A DNA stretch of 61,061 nt, from the NCBI GenBank assembly GCA_023301725.1, contig JALZUD010000023.1, positions 1-61,061 on the forward strand, given 5' to 3'. A program made the position numbers and the translations under genes. Position 1 is the first letter of the stretch. Every line of letters begins with the position of its first letter. Source of the DNA: Granulosicoccus sp. (lineage in GTDB: Bacteria > Pseudomonadota > Gammaproteobacteria > Granulosicoccales > Granulosicoccaceae). Shown piece by piece: positions 52,134 through 60,218 of this stretch. Below the pieces are notes generated by a model, which made no database searches, was not told the origin of the DNA, and saw only the letters and a list, made by a program, of their open reading frames with translations.

Positions 52134-52938
52134 ACACACCGTGCGATCCATCGTATCCATTGAACGCTGAGGCTTGAAACTTATCAAGATAACTATCCGC
52201 CGGTTTAAGAACTTCTACCAGTAGCGGATAACATGGCGTTTTGTCATCTGAGTGCGTGCTGCCACAATCGCCACCGGGGCATGCAGATAGTGCACCCAGC
52301 AGATCGATCTCAGCCATAAATTCAATATAGTCACCAGGGCGCACTGGACTTGCCTTCATGAAATACTGATGGGTGTCACGAGTAAAACCTGTGCACATGA
52401 AAACATTGAGCACATCATGTATCAACAATTCAGCGTTTTTCAATGGTAATGATAAGTGCTTGGCTACGGCACGTGTCAGGTTCGAGTGGCAGCAATAGTG
52501 GTAGTCCACCTGCTTTAGCAGGTAGTTGGTGTAGGGATCACAACGTGTGCCTATGACATCATGTACACCGCCTCCATCCTCATCATATCCATACCAACTC
52601 AAAGTATCGTGAGTGATAGTTGCCATGGCACGAAGCGCTGGCAAGTTGCTCCATAGCCTGTCACCAGCGGTTACATGAGTGGCATGGAGTTGGCGTGTTT
52701 TACCGCTAAAAAAGCGCTCTGATACATCGTTTTTATTCCATAAATTCAGATCACCCACTTGCGGTCCATCAATACTCTTGATGCGAAAACCGTAACCTGC
52801 TGGCACTTCAAAGCAGGCAGCATCGCGCGGTTCTACTATGACTGTGTCAATGACTTCAAGATCTGACTTCCATAGCGCGATGTCATTCGGATCCCGCCGT
52901 GGCACTGCAGCGACGTCGTAGCAAACGGTAACGCTCAT
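52132..52938 (-). CDS. DUF1989 (urea carboxylase-associated) family protein
   Basis: 268 aa. The pattern VEPRDAACFEVPAGYGFRIKSIDGPQVGDLNLWN, the THDTLSWYGYDEDGGGVHDVIGTRCDP block, HYCCHSNLTRAVA and the Cys-rich ACPGGDCGSTHSDD match the DUF1989 family, whose members accompany urea carboxylase or amino-acid/amine catabolism. The Cys/His motifs may bind metal. It converges on the ABC/sulfatase operon and is divergent from the dipeptidase gene (90 bp gap). Substrate unknown; no urea carboxylase gene is present here. Confidence 0.8.
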   Translation of the reverse strand: MSVTVCYDVAAVPRRDPNDIALWKSDLEVIDTVIVEPRDAACFEVPAGYGFRIKSIDGPQVGDLNLWNKNDVSERFFSGKTRQLHATHVTAGDRLWSNLPALRAMATITHDTLSWYGYDEDGGGVHDVIGTRCDPYTNYLLKQVDYHYCCHSNLTRAVAKHLSLPLKNAELLIHDVLNVFMCTGFTRDTHQYFMKASPVRPGDYIEFMAEIDLLGALSACPGGDCGSTHSDDKTPCYPLLVEVLKPADSYLDKFQASAFNGYDGSHGV

Positions 52939-53028
52939 AGGTGTTCCTGTTTAAAAAACTCTGATGAATCGCAGCTTAAGCCATTCGTTTACACTGTGCA
53001 TGTCGAATCTTAATCTGCGAGCTAATTT

Positions 53029-54408
53029 ATGACTCTCGATGCCGTGCTGGACAGCGTTGATCACAATCTTCCTGAGGCGCTAGAGCGCTTATTCGATCTA
53101 TTGCGTATAGATAGCATATCCACAGATCCGGCATATAGCGCATCGTGTAAACAGGCCGCCAACTGGTTAGTGGACGATCTAAGCTCCATGGGTTTTCAGG
53201 CAATGCGTTACGACACCCCGGGGCATCCAATGGTGGTGGGGCACTATAAAATCGACCCCAGCAAGCCGCATGTGCTTTTCTACGGCCACTACGACGTCCA
53301 GCCTGTTGATCCACTAGAGTTGTGGAATCGCCCGCCTTTTGAGCCAGCTATTGAAGACACACCAGATGGTCGTGTTATCCGTGCTCGCGGCGCTGCAGAC
53401 GACAAGGGTCAGGTAATGACATTTCTGGAGGCCTGTCGTGCCTGGCATTCTCAGACCGGCTCGTTGCCGATCAATGTAAGCGTGTTCTTTGAGGGCGAGG
53501 AGGAGAGCGGCTCTCCTTCCCTTATTCCATTCATGCAAGCCAACACTGACTTGTTAAAAGCAGATATGGCGATGGTCTGTGATACCGGCATGTGGGATGC
53601 TCACACTCCAACAATTTCTACCATGCTACGTGGCATGGTTGGAGAGGAAATCACCATAACCGGACCTTCTCTGGATTTGCACTCAGGCATGTATGGCGGG
53701 CCTGCTATTAATCCCATTAGAGTGCTAACAAAAATACTCGCAGATCTTCATGATGAGTCTGGGCGCATCACCCTGCCCGGTTTTTATGATGGTGTAGAGG
53801 AGCTCTCAGATGAAGTACGTGAGCAGTGGGAAAGCCTGAAGCATGATGACAATGCATTTCTTAATTCAGTCGGACTAACCACACCAGCGGGCGAACAAGG
53901 CTACTCAGTGCTTGAGCAGATATGGTCACGCCCAAGCTGCGATGTGAACGGCATCAGCGGTGGTTACACCGGTGAAGGATTTAAAACGGTACTACCTTCC
54001 ATTGCACAAGCCAAAGTCAGCTTTCGACTTGTTGGCCAGCAAGACCCGACAAAAGTACAACAAGCCTTCTACGAACATGTTGCAGCTCGACTACCTGCTG
54101 ATTGCACTGCTAGCTATACCACCAAAGACGGATCTCCTGCCACCGTGATGCCAGTGGATGCGCCGGCGTTTAAACGTGCTCAACAAGCACTGACTGAAGA
54201 ATGGAACAAAGAGGCTGTGTATGCAGGGTGTGGTGGCTCCATTCCTGTGGTGGGACATATAAAAGACATACTGGGCATGGACAGCTTGCTTGTGGGTTTC
54301 ATGCTGGACGATGATGCCATTCACTCTCCTAACGAGAAGTACTCATTGACGAGTTATCACAAAGGCATTCGTAGTTGGGTAAGAATACTTGCGGCGCTGG
54401 CTCGTTGA
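53029..54408 (+). CDS. M20-family metallodipeptidase
   Basis: 459 aa. Metal ligands sit in YGHYDVQP (H87, with D89), GAADDKGQ (D124), and FEGEEESGSPS (E157 region). LDLHSGMYGGPAINPI gives the dimerisation-domain His, and the last ligand lies in DAIHSPNEKYSL. The family includes carnosinase-like and Xaa-His dipeptidases, and close relatives hydrolyse N-acyl or beta-Ala dipeptides. A terminator hairpin follows. Confidence 0.9.
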   Translation: MTLDAVLDSVDHNLPEALERLFDLLRIDSISTDPAYSASCKQAANWLVDDLSSMGFQAMRYDTPGHPMVVGHYKIDPSKPHVLFYGHYDVQPVDPLELWNRPPFEPAIEDTPDGRVIRARGAADDKGQVMTFLEACRAWHSQTGSLPINVSVFFEGEEESGSPSLIPFMQANTDLLKADMAMVCDTGMWDAHTPTISTMLRGMVGEEITITGPSLDLHSGMYGGPAINPIRVLTKILADLHDESGRITLPGFYDGVEELSDEVREQWESLKHDDNAFLNSVGLTTPAGEQGYSVLEQIWSRPSCDVNGISGGYTGEGFKTVLPSIAQAKVSFRLVGQQDPTKVQQAFYEHVAARLPADCTASYTTKDGSPATVMPVDAPAFKRAQQALTEEWNKEAVYAGCGGSIPVVGHIKDILGMDSLLVGFMLDDDAIHSPNEKYSLTSYHKGIRSWVRILAALAR

Positions 54409-54416
54409 TTTCACCT

Positions 54417-54432
54417 TAGTGATGCATCACTA
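54417..54432. repeat. 16-bp perfect palindrome after the dipeptidase gene
   Basis: TAGTGATGCATCACTA is a gapless inverted repeat 8 bp after the dipeptidase stop and 11 bp before the terminator stem. It may add to termination or be a protein-binding site. Confidence 0.6.
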
Positions 54433-54443
54433 GGGTTTACTTT

Positions 54444-54470
54444 GGTGGTCAACTAACGTGACCACCTTTT
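54444..54470 (+). terminator. Intrinsic terminator of the dipeptidase gene
   Basis: GGTGGTCA and TGACCACC form a perfect 8-bp stem with an ACTAACG loop, followed by TTTT. The last bases overlap the stop of the convergent fructosamine-kinase gene. Confidence 0.85.
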
Positions 54471-55383
54471 AAAGCACAGCGACATACTGCGACAAGGCAT
54501 CACGCGTGGGTCCAATGTACGAGGATCCAAACTTGATGGCATGCACGATGAGCGGCGCCAACTGGTGAAGTGCCACTCGTTCTTGCCAACCATCATCAAG
54601 GGCATAAGCGGCGTGATAAGCGTTAAAACAGGCATCTGAGTAACCACCGAAAAGGCGCATCATGGCAAGATCAAACTCGCGGTGCCCGCCATGGCTTGCA
54701 GGATCAATTACCCAGCTTTGCCCTTTAGTGTCCACTAAACGGTTTCCTGCCCATAAATCACCATGTAATAGTGACGGCAACGTTGTGGCGTTTATATGCT
54801 CGTCTAGCTGTGACGCAAGCTTTTCAATAGCCACGATCAGTTTGGTAGTTAATGCCTGTTTTTCAGCAGCTATTTTTGCCAATGGTAATAAGCGCTGAGT
54901 TGCATAGAACTCAGCCCATCTCTGGCACGGCTCATTGGGCAAACCCAGGCTTCCTGTACTGCGCTTATCTTCACGACCAAAAGTGGCGAAGGGCGCTTTG
55001 TGAAGTGCCGCGAGCTGTGAGCCAAACTCCGCCTCCCCTGCAATGTTACCTGTGCGCTGACGGCCCTCTTCTATCCACGCAAGTGCAAGATAGGGAATAT
55101 CATCGCAAACGCCCAACACAGTGGGCACTCTTACAGTGCTTGTTTGTGCAAGCCAGTGTAGGCCTTGCGCTTCTGTACTGAAATGCAATGGCGGTGGATT
55201 AGCGTGAGTTTTTATGAATAGCTGTGAGCCAATTGACACAGCTTTATCAAAAGGCCTGTCCTGTTGAGCCTCAACAACAGTGGCACAGTAACTTTTTGCA
55301 AAGTCGCCACCGCTCAGCGCCTGCCAGTTCTCCAGACGTACACCCAGGTCTGCTTCGGCTTGCGATTTCCAGTCATTATTCAT
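54469..55383 (-). CDS. Fructosamine kinase-family protein
   Basis: 304 aa, APH-like kinase fold. LSGGDFAKSYCATV is the nucleotide-loop region, LFIKTHANPP supplies the Lys, LLHGDLWAGNRLVD contains the catalytic HGDxxxxN, and VIDPASHGGHREFDLAMMRLFGG is the DFG-like metal site. Family members phosphorylate ketosamine adducts on proteins or small amines, aiding deglycation. It is divergent from the XdhC-family gene across 83 bp. Confidence 0.9.
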   Translation of the reverse strand: MNNDWKSQAEADLGVRLENWQALSGGDFAKSYCATVVEAQQDRPFDKAVSIGSQLFIKTHANPPPLHFSTEAQGLHWLAQTSTVRVPTVLGVCDDIPYLALAWIEEGRQRTGNIAGEAEFGSQLAALHKAPFATFGREDKRSTGSLGLPNEPCQRWAEFYATQRLLPLAKIAAEKQALTTKLIVAIEKLASQLDEHINATTLPSLLHGDLWAGNRLVDTKGQSWVIDPASHGGHREFDLAMMRLFGGYSDACFNAYHAAYALDDGWQERVALHQLAPLIVHAIKFGSSYIGPTRDALSQYVAVL

Positions 55384-55466
55384 TGTGAGAGTTTTTGATA
55401 ACTTTAAAATACCTCAATAGGCTACCTTATAGCCTGAAGTGAATTTTCCGAACTGGTGAATTAATC

Positions 55467-56450
55467 ATGAACATTCAAAACAGTGATCAGGAAGTGGTGC
55501 AAGTGGCCTTTGACTGGCTATCTTCAGGACACCTCGTGTTTTTGGTCACAGTGGTTCGCACCTGGGGCTCTTCTCCTCGCCCTGTTGGCTCAATAGCCGC
55601 GGTACGTGACGATGGTGAGCTCGTAGGCTCGGTATCGGGTGGTTGTGTAGAGAAACAATTAGTTGAATCTATCATTCGAGAGAATGTGCAAACAGGTTCA
55701 AGTGAAGCACCTGTTAGCGGCCAGCATCGTATCTCAACAATGCAGGTGGATGATGAACAAGCTCGCCGCTTTGGCTTATCGTGCGGCGGTGAGCTCGAGC
55801 TGGTTTTCGAACCTCTCACTGATCCTGCGGATATTCAAGAACTCGCCACAGCTTGTAGTGAACGCAGGTCAATAGAACGAACTGTAGATTTGAGCACTGG
55901 ACACGCTGAACTGCAGGAGGTGGCATCCAGCAGTTTGAAAGTGAAACCATTTCACTACGATGGCACCACGCTAGTAAAGCTATTTGGAAGCAACTGGCGA
56001 GTGCTTATTATTGGAGCAGGACAACTGTCACGCTACACAGCACAATTTGCTACCGCTTTAGATTATGAGGTCCTTGTCTGCGACCCACGCCCCGGCTTCC
56101 AGCAAGCTTGGCAAGTCGAGCCTATTTCAGTCATGGATATGTCCCCGGACGATGCTGTCATACAATACGCAAGCGATGCAAATTCTGCAGTTCTGGCGCT
56201 GACACATGACCCTAATCTGGACGATCTGGCCCTGCTTGAAGCTCTGCCTTCCAACGCCTTCTATGTGGGGGCATTGGGGTCGAGGCGTAATTATGAAAAA
56301 AGGAAAACCCGCCTATCAGGTCTTGGGCTTACAGACGATGACATTGAACGGCTTGCGGGCCCCATAGGCGTAGATATTGGGAGCCGCACCTCTGCTGAAA
56401 TTGCCGTCTCGATTGTTGCACATTTGATTCAGGTACGAAATACGGAATGA
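55467..56450 (+). CDS. XdhC/CoxF-family protein
   Basis: 327 aa. The N-terminal XdhC/CoxI domain has VVRTWGSSPRPVGSIAAVRDDGELVGSVSGGCVEKQL. The C-terminal Rossmann domain has IIGAGQLSRYTAQFATALDYEVLVCDPRPGF and FYVGALGSRRNYEKRK. These proteins insert the sulfurated molybdenum cofactor into xanthine dehydrogenase-type enzymes. No xdhA/xdhB or other molybdoenzyme gene is beside it, so the client is elsewhere in the genome. Confidence 0.9.
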   Translation: MNIQNSDQEVVQVAFDWLSSGHLVFLVTVVRTWGSSPRPVGSIAAVRDDGELVGSVSGGCVEKQLVESIIRENVQTGSSEAPVSGQHRISTMQVDDEQARRFGLSCGGELELVFEPLTDPADIQELATACSERRSIERTVDLSTGHAELQEVASSSLKVKPFHYDGTTLVKLFGSNWRVLIIGAGQLSRYTAQFATALDYEVLVCDPRPGFQQAWQVEPISVMDMSPDDAVIQYASDANSAVLALTHDPNLDDLALLEALPSNAFYVGALGSRRNYEKRKTRLSGLGLTDDDIERLAGPIGVDIGSRTSAEIAVSIVAHLIQVRNTE

Positions 56451-56563
56451 GTGTCTGAATTTTTTAGCAAACAAAATCAAGACCATTGGCAGCATCCGTC
56501 CCTGATACACTGGGTTGCAATTGAATAGCATTTACTAAAGATGGTCATACTGACGGATTAAGC

Positions 56564-56675
56564 GTGTTATCCCTGCGAGTTAAGCTCGTCATCCCAACGG
56601 AGTTGGGGATCCATGCTGCTATAAACATGGTTTCTTAGCCTTTGCGGGAATGATGTTCTGTCGCAAGAATGACAC
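56564..56675. repeat. REP/MITE-like palindromic element (~112 bp)
   Basis: The ends GTGTTATCCCTGCGA (56564-56578) and TCGCAAGAATGACAC (56661-56675) are inverted copies matching at 12 of 15 positions. Inside, ATCCCAAC / GTTGGGGAT (56591-56610) forms a hairpin, followed by CCATG and TGCGGGAATGATG. The motif pair GTCATCCC...GGGGATCCATG and GCGGGAATGA resembles the dispersed intergenic repeats found in many proteobacteria. It fills most of the gap between the XdhC-family and phosphatase genes. Confidence 0.6.
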
Positions 56676-56741
56676 TTACCAGTATGTTCGCTTAAGTGCG
56701 TGCCATTCGGTTTTTCCCAATTTACCTAGCTTAAATGACTT

Positions 56742-57395
56742 ATGCGTTTTCATGTAGTTCGCCATGGCCAGACTCACTGGAATGTACAACGTCGAATCCA
56801 AGGGCAACTGGATTCTGAATTGGATGAAAGTGGTATTGCGCAAGCGCAAGAGCGTGGACTTGATTTTGCCACTATGCCACTGGCGGCTGTGTATTCAAGC
56901 AGCAGTGTTCGGACACGCCAAACAACCAAACATCTTCTCGGTGAGCGCACAGATTCAGTAGTGCTCATGGATGAACTCAAGGAAGTGCATTGGGGAATCT
57001 GGCAAGGTGAGATGTGGAGCGACATTGAAGCCGCCGAGCCTGAGATGGTTGAGGCATATCACAAAGCGTTGCCACATTTTCATGTGGAAGGTGCAGAGAC
57101 TCCAGCGCAAACCCAGGCACGAGGTGTGGCGGCTATGGAGGCGCTATTCAGCAAGCATAATCAAACCAATGACGAGGCAGACGTACTCGTAGTGAGTCAC
57201 GGTGCAATTATGAAGAAAATTCTTGGGCACTACTTGGCGATCGGCTTAACCGAGCTGCACAAGCTGCCAGCCTTACCCAATTGTGCACATTGTATTATTG
57301 ACGTAAACGGCAATACACGTGCAGTCACCCAAATTGCAGGCGAACCTGTTGCACAAACACCTTGGAATCAATTCCTTTCATCCGTAAATCTGTAA
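56742..57395 (+). CDS. Histidine phosphatase-family protein (phosphoglycerate-mutase-like)
   Basis: 217 aa. VVRHGQTHWN carries the phospho-acceptor His (H9), SSVRTRQT provides an Arg, LKEVHWGIWQGE the acid, and VVSHGAIMKKIL the second catalytic His. This is the small-molecule phosphatase branch (CobC/GpmB-like), not a defined mutase. The last residues and the TAA stop are read from the first two units of an 8-bp tandem repeat, so the native C-terminus may have been replaced. No clear ribosome site. Confidence 0.88.
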   Translation: MRFHVVRHGQTHWNVQRRIQGQLDSELDESGIAQAQERGLDFATMPLAAVYSSSSVRTRQTTKHLLGERTDSVVLMDELKEVHWGIWQGEMWSDIEAAEPEMVEAYHKALPHFHVEGAETPAQTQARGVAAMEALFSKHNQTNDEADVLVVSHGAIMKKILGHYLAIGLTELHKLPALPNCAHCIIDVNGNTRAVTQIAGEPVAQTPWNQFLSSVNL

Positions 57396-57527
57396 ATCTG
57401 TAAATCCGTAAATCCGTAAATCCGTAAATCCGTAAATCCGTAAATCCGTAAATCCGTAAATCCGTAAATCCGTAAATCAGTAAATCCGTAAATCCGTAAA
57501 TCCGTAAATCCGTAAATCCGTAGATCA
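57384..57527. repeat. 18-copy 8-bp tandem array
   Basis: Unit GTAAATCC. Order: two GTAAATCT, nine GTAAATCC, one GTAAATCA, five GTAAATCC, one GTAGATCA. It starts inside the phosphatase gene, contains its stop (57393-57395), and ends 16 bp before the CoA-transferase ATG. Eight is not a multiple of three, but each unit contains TAA, so expansion cannot extend the upstream frame far. Slipped-strand mispairing could vary the spacing between the two genes. Confidence 0.97.
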
Positions 57528-57543
57528 GCATGACTGCATACCA

Positions 57544-58668
57544 ATGAACAACACAACTGCGCCGCTTAATGGCATCAAAGTCGTCGAGCTTGCTCGCATA
57601 CTGGCTGGCCCATGGGCAGGTCAGACGCTGTCGGATCTAGGGGCAGAGGTCATCAAAGTTGAAAGTCCGGAGGGAGACGACACTCGCCAATGGGGACCAC
57701 CGTATATTGACAACCAGGGCGAGACCAGCGCAGCCTATTTTCACGGCTGTAACAGAGGTAAGAGCTCTGTGGTCTGCGATCTTAAAAACCCCGGCCACTT
57801 AGCGAAGCTAAACAACATCATCAGTGAAGCAGATGTACTCATCGAAAATTTCAAAGTGGGTGGGCTTGAAAAATACGCGCTTGATTATAAATCCCTGCAG
57901 GTCGCAAACCCACAGCTGATCTACTGCTCCATCACAGGCTTTGGGCAAGATGGCCCTTATGCTAAACGCGCGGGTTACGACTTTATGATTCAGGGTATGA
58001 GCGGCATCATGGATCTGACCGGTGAGCCTGAGGGGCAACCGCAGAAAATGGGCGTGGCGTTTGCTGACATATTTACTGGTCTTTACAGTGTTATTGCTAT
58101 TCAGAGTGCACTCTTGCAACGCCAAACAAGTGGACTCGGCCAACATATAGACATGGCTCTATTTGACTGTATGACAGGAGTTTTAGCCAATCAGTCAATG
58201 AACTATCTGGCCAGTGGTAAAGCACCCAGCCGCATGGGTAACCAACATCCAAACATCGCGCCCTATCAAACCTTTGAAGTTAGTGATGGCCATTTGATCA
58301 TCGCTGTGGGCAACGACAAACAGTTTGTACGACTGTGTGAAGTGTTAGGCGAGCAAGCTTTAAGTCAGGATCCAAGATTTGTCAGTAATTCTCTACGCAT
58401 TGAAAACAGACTCGAGCTTGACAACGCGCTAGCGCCTTTAGTTGCCAAGTGGTCCAGAGACAATTTATTACAAGCACTGGAAAAGGCGGTGGTGCCAGCT
58501 GGCCCAATAAACACGGTAGAAGATGTCTTCAACGACCCACAATTTATTGCTAGAGAAATGCAAATAGATTCACAGGGCGTACCCGGTGTACGTACCCCTA
58601 TAAAATTCAGCGCCAACTCATTGAGCATTGATAAGCCATCACCTACTCTGGGTGAACGCGAACTGTAG
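57544..58668 (+). CDS. Class III CoA-transferase (CaiB/BaiF family)
   Basis: 374 aa. LNGIKVVELARILAGPWAGQTLSDLGAEVIKVESPEGDDTRQWGPP is the family start. GFGQDGPYAKRAGYDFMIQGMSG and VAFADIFTGLYSVIAIQSALLQR contain the conserved Asp that forms the acyl-enzyme. Closest by eye to the succinyl-CoA/glutarate or hydroxymethylglutarate branch, but the acid cannot be fixed. Its ribosome binding region lies in the short sequence after the 8-bp repeat array. Confidence 0.9.
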   Translation: MNNTTAPLNGIKVVELARILAGPWAGQTLSDLGAEVIKVESPEGDDTRQWGPPYIDNQGETSAAYFHGCNRGKSSVVCDLKNPGHLAKLNNIISEADVLIENFKVGGLEKYALDYKSLQVANPQLIYCSITGFGQDGPYAKRAGYDFMIQGMSGIMDLTGEPEGQPQKMGVAFADIFTGLYSVIAIQSALLQRQTSGLGQHIDMALFDCMTGVLANQSMNYLASGKAPSRMGNQHPNIAPYQTFEVSDGHLIIAVGNDKQFVRLCEVLGEQALSQDPRFVSNSLRIENRLELDNALAPLVAKWSRDNLLQALEKAVVPAGPINTVEDVFNDPQFIAREMQIDSQGVPGVRTPIKFSANSLSIDKPSPTLGEREL

Positions 58669-58683
58669 GGACTTCAACCGAAT

Positions 58684-59259
58684 TTAGTTGTTGAGTTTGC
58701 TGCGAATTTTATCTATCGCGTCAGAGCTCGACCCACTGTACGACTGGCGTGCCGAATCCAGCTTATTGATAACTGCAGAACTGCTAGCGCCACTACGTGC
58801 TTTTTCTATTTGAGCATCACTAATCTGTTTACCAGTGCGCGACAGTACATTTTTCTTAATGGTGTCAGAGGATGTTGACTGAAGTTGTGAAGCCAATGCT
58901 GATGTGCTCATTGCTTGCAAATCTTTGAGGCTTGGCTCTTTGTTGGCTTTTCCTATGCTCAAAACAGGATTGAGACGATTTAACCGAGCGCTGGCACTAG
59001 TTGCCGTACTGACAGGGGTATCTGCTATTGCTTGCTCCGCAATAGCCGCGTTTTTTTGTTGCGAGTGACGGTCAAACAGGAAAATAACCGTCAGTGCCGC
59101 CAATACCGGCACAGCAATCGCTATTTTAAAAATATGTCCAGACTTGCTCCCGCTGTTCAGCTGCTTCTTGTCGCGTGATGCAGAGCGCTTATTTTTCGTA
59201 TTGCGATCGATTAGAAAGCTCTCTAACTCTTGCTCTTGTTCAAATTCTTCAACTCTCAT
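58684..59259 (-). CDS. Hypothetical single-pass membrane protein
   Basis: 191 aa, not recognised. An acidic N-terminus (MRVEEFEQEQELESFL) and a basic stretch (RNTKNKRSASRDKK) precede one membrane helix at about 43-62 (FKIAIAVPVLAALTVIFLF). The rest is a Ser/Ala-rich, low-complexity periplasmic part with short helical segments and ends DKIRSKLNN. Topology by the positive-inside rule puts the C-terminus outside the cytoplasm. AGGGG before ATG supports translation. It lies 56 bp downstream of the lipoprotein gene, probably one operon. Confidence 0.7.
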   Translation of the reverse strand: MRVEEFEQEQELESFLIDRNTKNKRSASRDKKQLNSGSKSGHIFKIAIAVPVLAALTVIFLFDRHSQQKNAAIAEQAIADTPVSTATSASARLNRLNPVLSIGKANKEPSLKDLQAMSTSALASQLQSTSSDTIKKNVLSRTGKQISDAQIEKARSGASSSAVINKLDSARQSYSGSSSDAIDKIRSKLNN

Positions 59260-59315
59260 GACAACCCCTTAGTTTAAGCCTAGTATTCGGTCTGATAGTA
59301 CGTACATGCATTTTT

Positions 59316-59888
59316 CTATCGGAAACCAAAACCCACGCGGAAACGCAAGACGGTATCAATGATGACAAAATCTTGAGGGTTGGTACCAGACGCCTGCACC
59401 ACCAACTCAACATCTGGCGCCTCTACGAAGTCTCGTATATCCACATCGTCCATCACCAGATTTATAGTCGACGCATTACTAGCGATCTGAGGATCCCCCT
59501 CAGGTAGCGAGGCCACCTGAACAGTCTGACTGGTACCGTTCAAAGTTGCTCTGAGTAACAAGGTCACGCTGGAAAGAAAGTCAAAATTATCGGGGCTATT
59601 GTCTGCAAACTGATCTAACTGCAAGCTATCTGAATCCGGACTCACACTGATGGTGGCAGACCGTGCGCTCACCTCTGTAATATTATTCAGAAGCTCGTAT
59701 CCATCTTGGTCTTTCAGGTCTAACGGAATAGTAATTTCTGGCAACGACAACAAACCCAAACTGACGGGAGCCCCGGGTATGGTGATGGGATCGAGCGATT
59801 GTTCGAATGATCTTGTCCCAAGCGTAGTGTCATCACACGCGCTTAGTAGCCAGCCGGAAGCCAGTAAAACACACAAAGATTTACGCAT
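59316..59888 (-). CDS. Hypothetical lipoprotein
   Basis: 190 aa, not recognised. The signal peptide ends in a clear lipobox LSAC with lipid-bearing Cys18. Asp at +2 would favour inner-membrane retention if the E. coli sorting rule applies. The mature part is beta-rich with alternating polar and hydrophobic residues and no catalytic motif; it ends with the aromatic RFRVGFGFR. GGGAG precedes the ATG. Likely co-transcribed with the membrane protein gene that follows it. Confidence 0.75.
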   Translation of the reverse strand: MRKSLCVLLASGWLLSACDDTTLGTRSFEQSLDPITIPGAPVSLGLLSLPEITIPLDLKDQDGYELLNNITEVSARSATISVSPDSDSLQLDQFADNSPDNFDFLSSVTLLLRATLNGTSQTVQVASLPEGDPQIASNASTINLVMDDVDIRDFVEAPDVELVVQASGTNPQDFVIIDTVLRFRVGFGFR

Positions 59889-60218
59889 AGCAGAGAACTC
59901 CCGTACTGATGGTCAATAAAACGACATTGGACTGACGGTGCATTAGTGGTGCAACGATGACGCTAGAGAATTCTCTTTCTAGTTCGTCAGAACAAAATTG
60001 ACCATCGGTAGTTACTGTTGCAGTGTACCTATGACGCATGCTGCAAATGCTCGGCAACTACTGACTATTAATCAGCTGAGCAGATTATGGTCTATCTGCC
60101 TACTTGGATATGTAAAGCATTGTTTCAGTTCTAATTCAGACACAACAAGGCCTTGATGCTAAATAAGACACACAGGCAATGCTGTGCCAGACACCAGTTG
60201 GGTGCCTAGCACAGCTGA
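59889..60218. other. Intergenic region between M32 peptidase and lipoprotein genes
   Basis: 330 bp. The right end holds the hairpin at 60181-60215 described separately. The left end should contain the lipoprotein promoter, but no convincing -35/-10 pair was found. No further coding or RNA feature is visible. Confidence 0.6.
60181..60215 (-). terminator. Strong hairpin after the M32 carboxypeptidase gene
   Basis: GCTGTGCCAGACACC and GGTGCCTAGCACAGC form a 15-bp stem with two mismatches and an AGTTG loop. It begins three bases past the peptidase stop. The T-run on the minus strand is weak, so termination efficiency is uncertain. Confidence 0.6.

Noticed and set aside
57384..57527. 8-bp array as a replication-origin iteron set
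   Set aside because: Units are too short and contiguous, there is no AT-rich unwinding region or initiator gene, and the context is chromosomal.
57325..57556. Minus-strand open frames with a perfect octapeptide repeat (IYGFTDLR)
   Set aside because: They arise because the 8-bp array is read in three frames over 24 bp. They overlap the array and the ends of real plus-strand genes and have no ribosome site.
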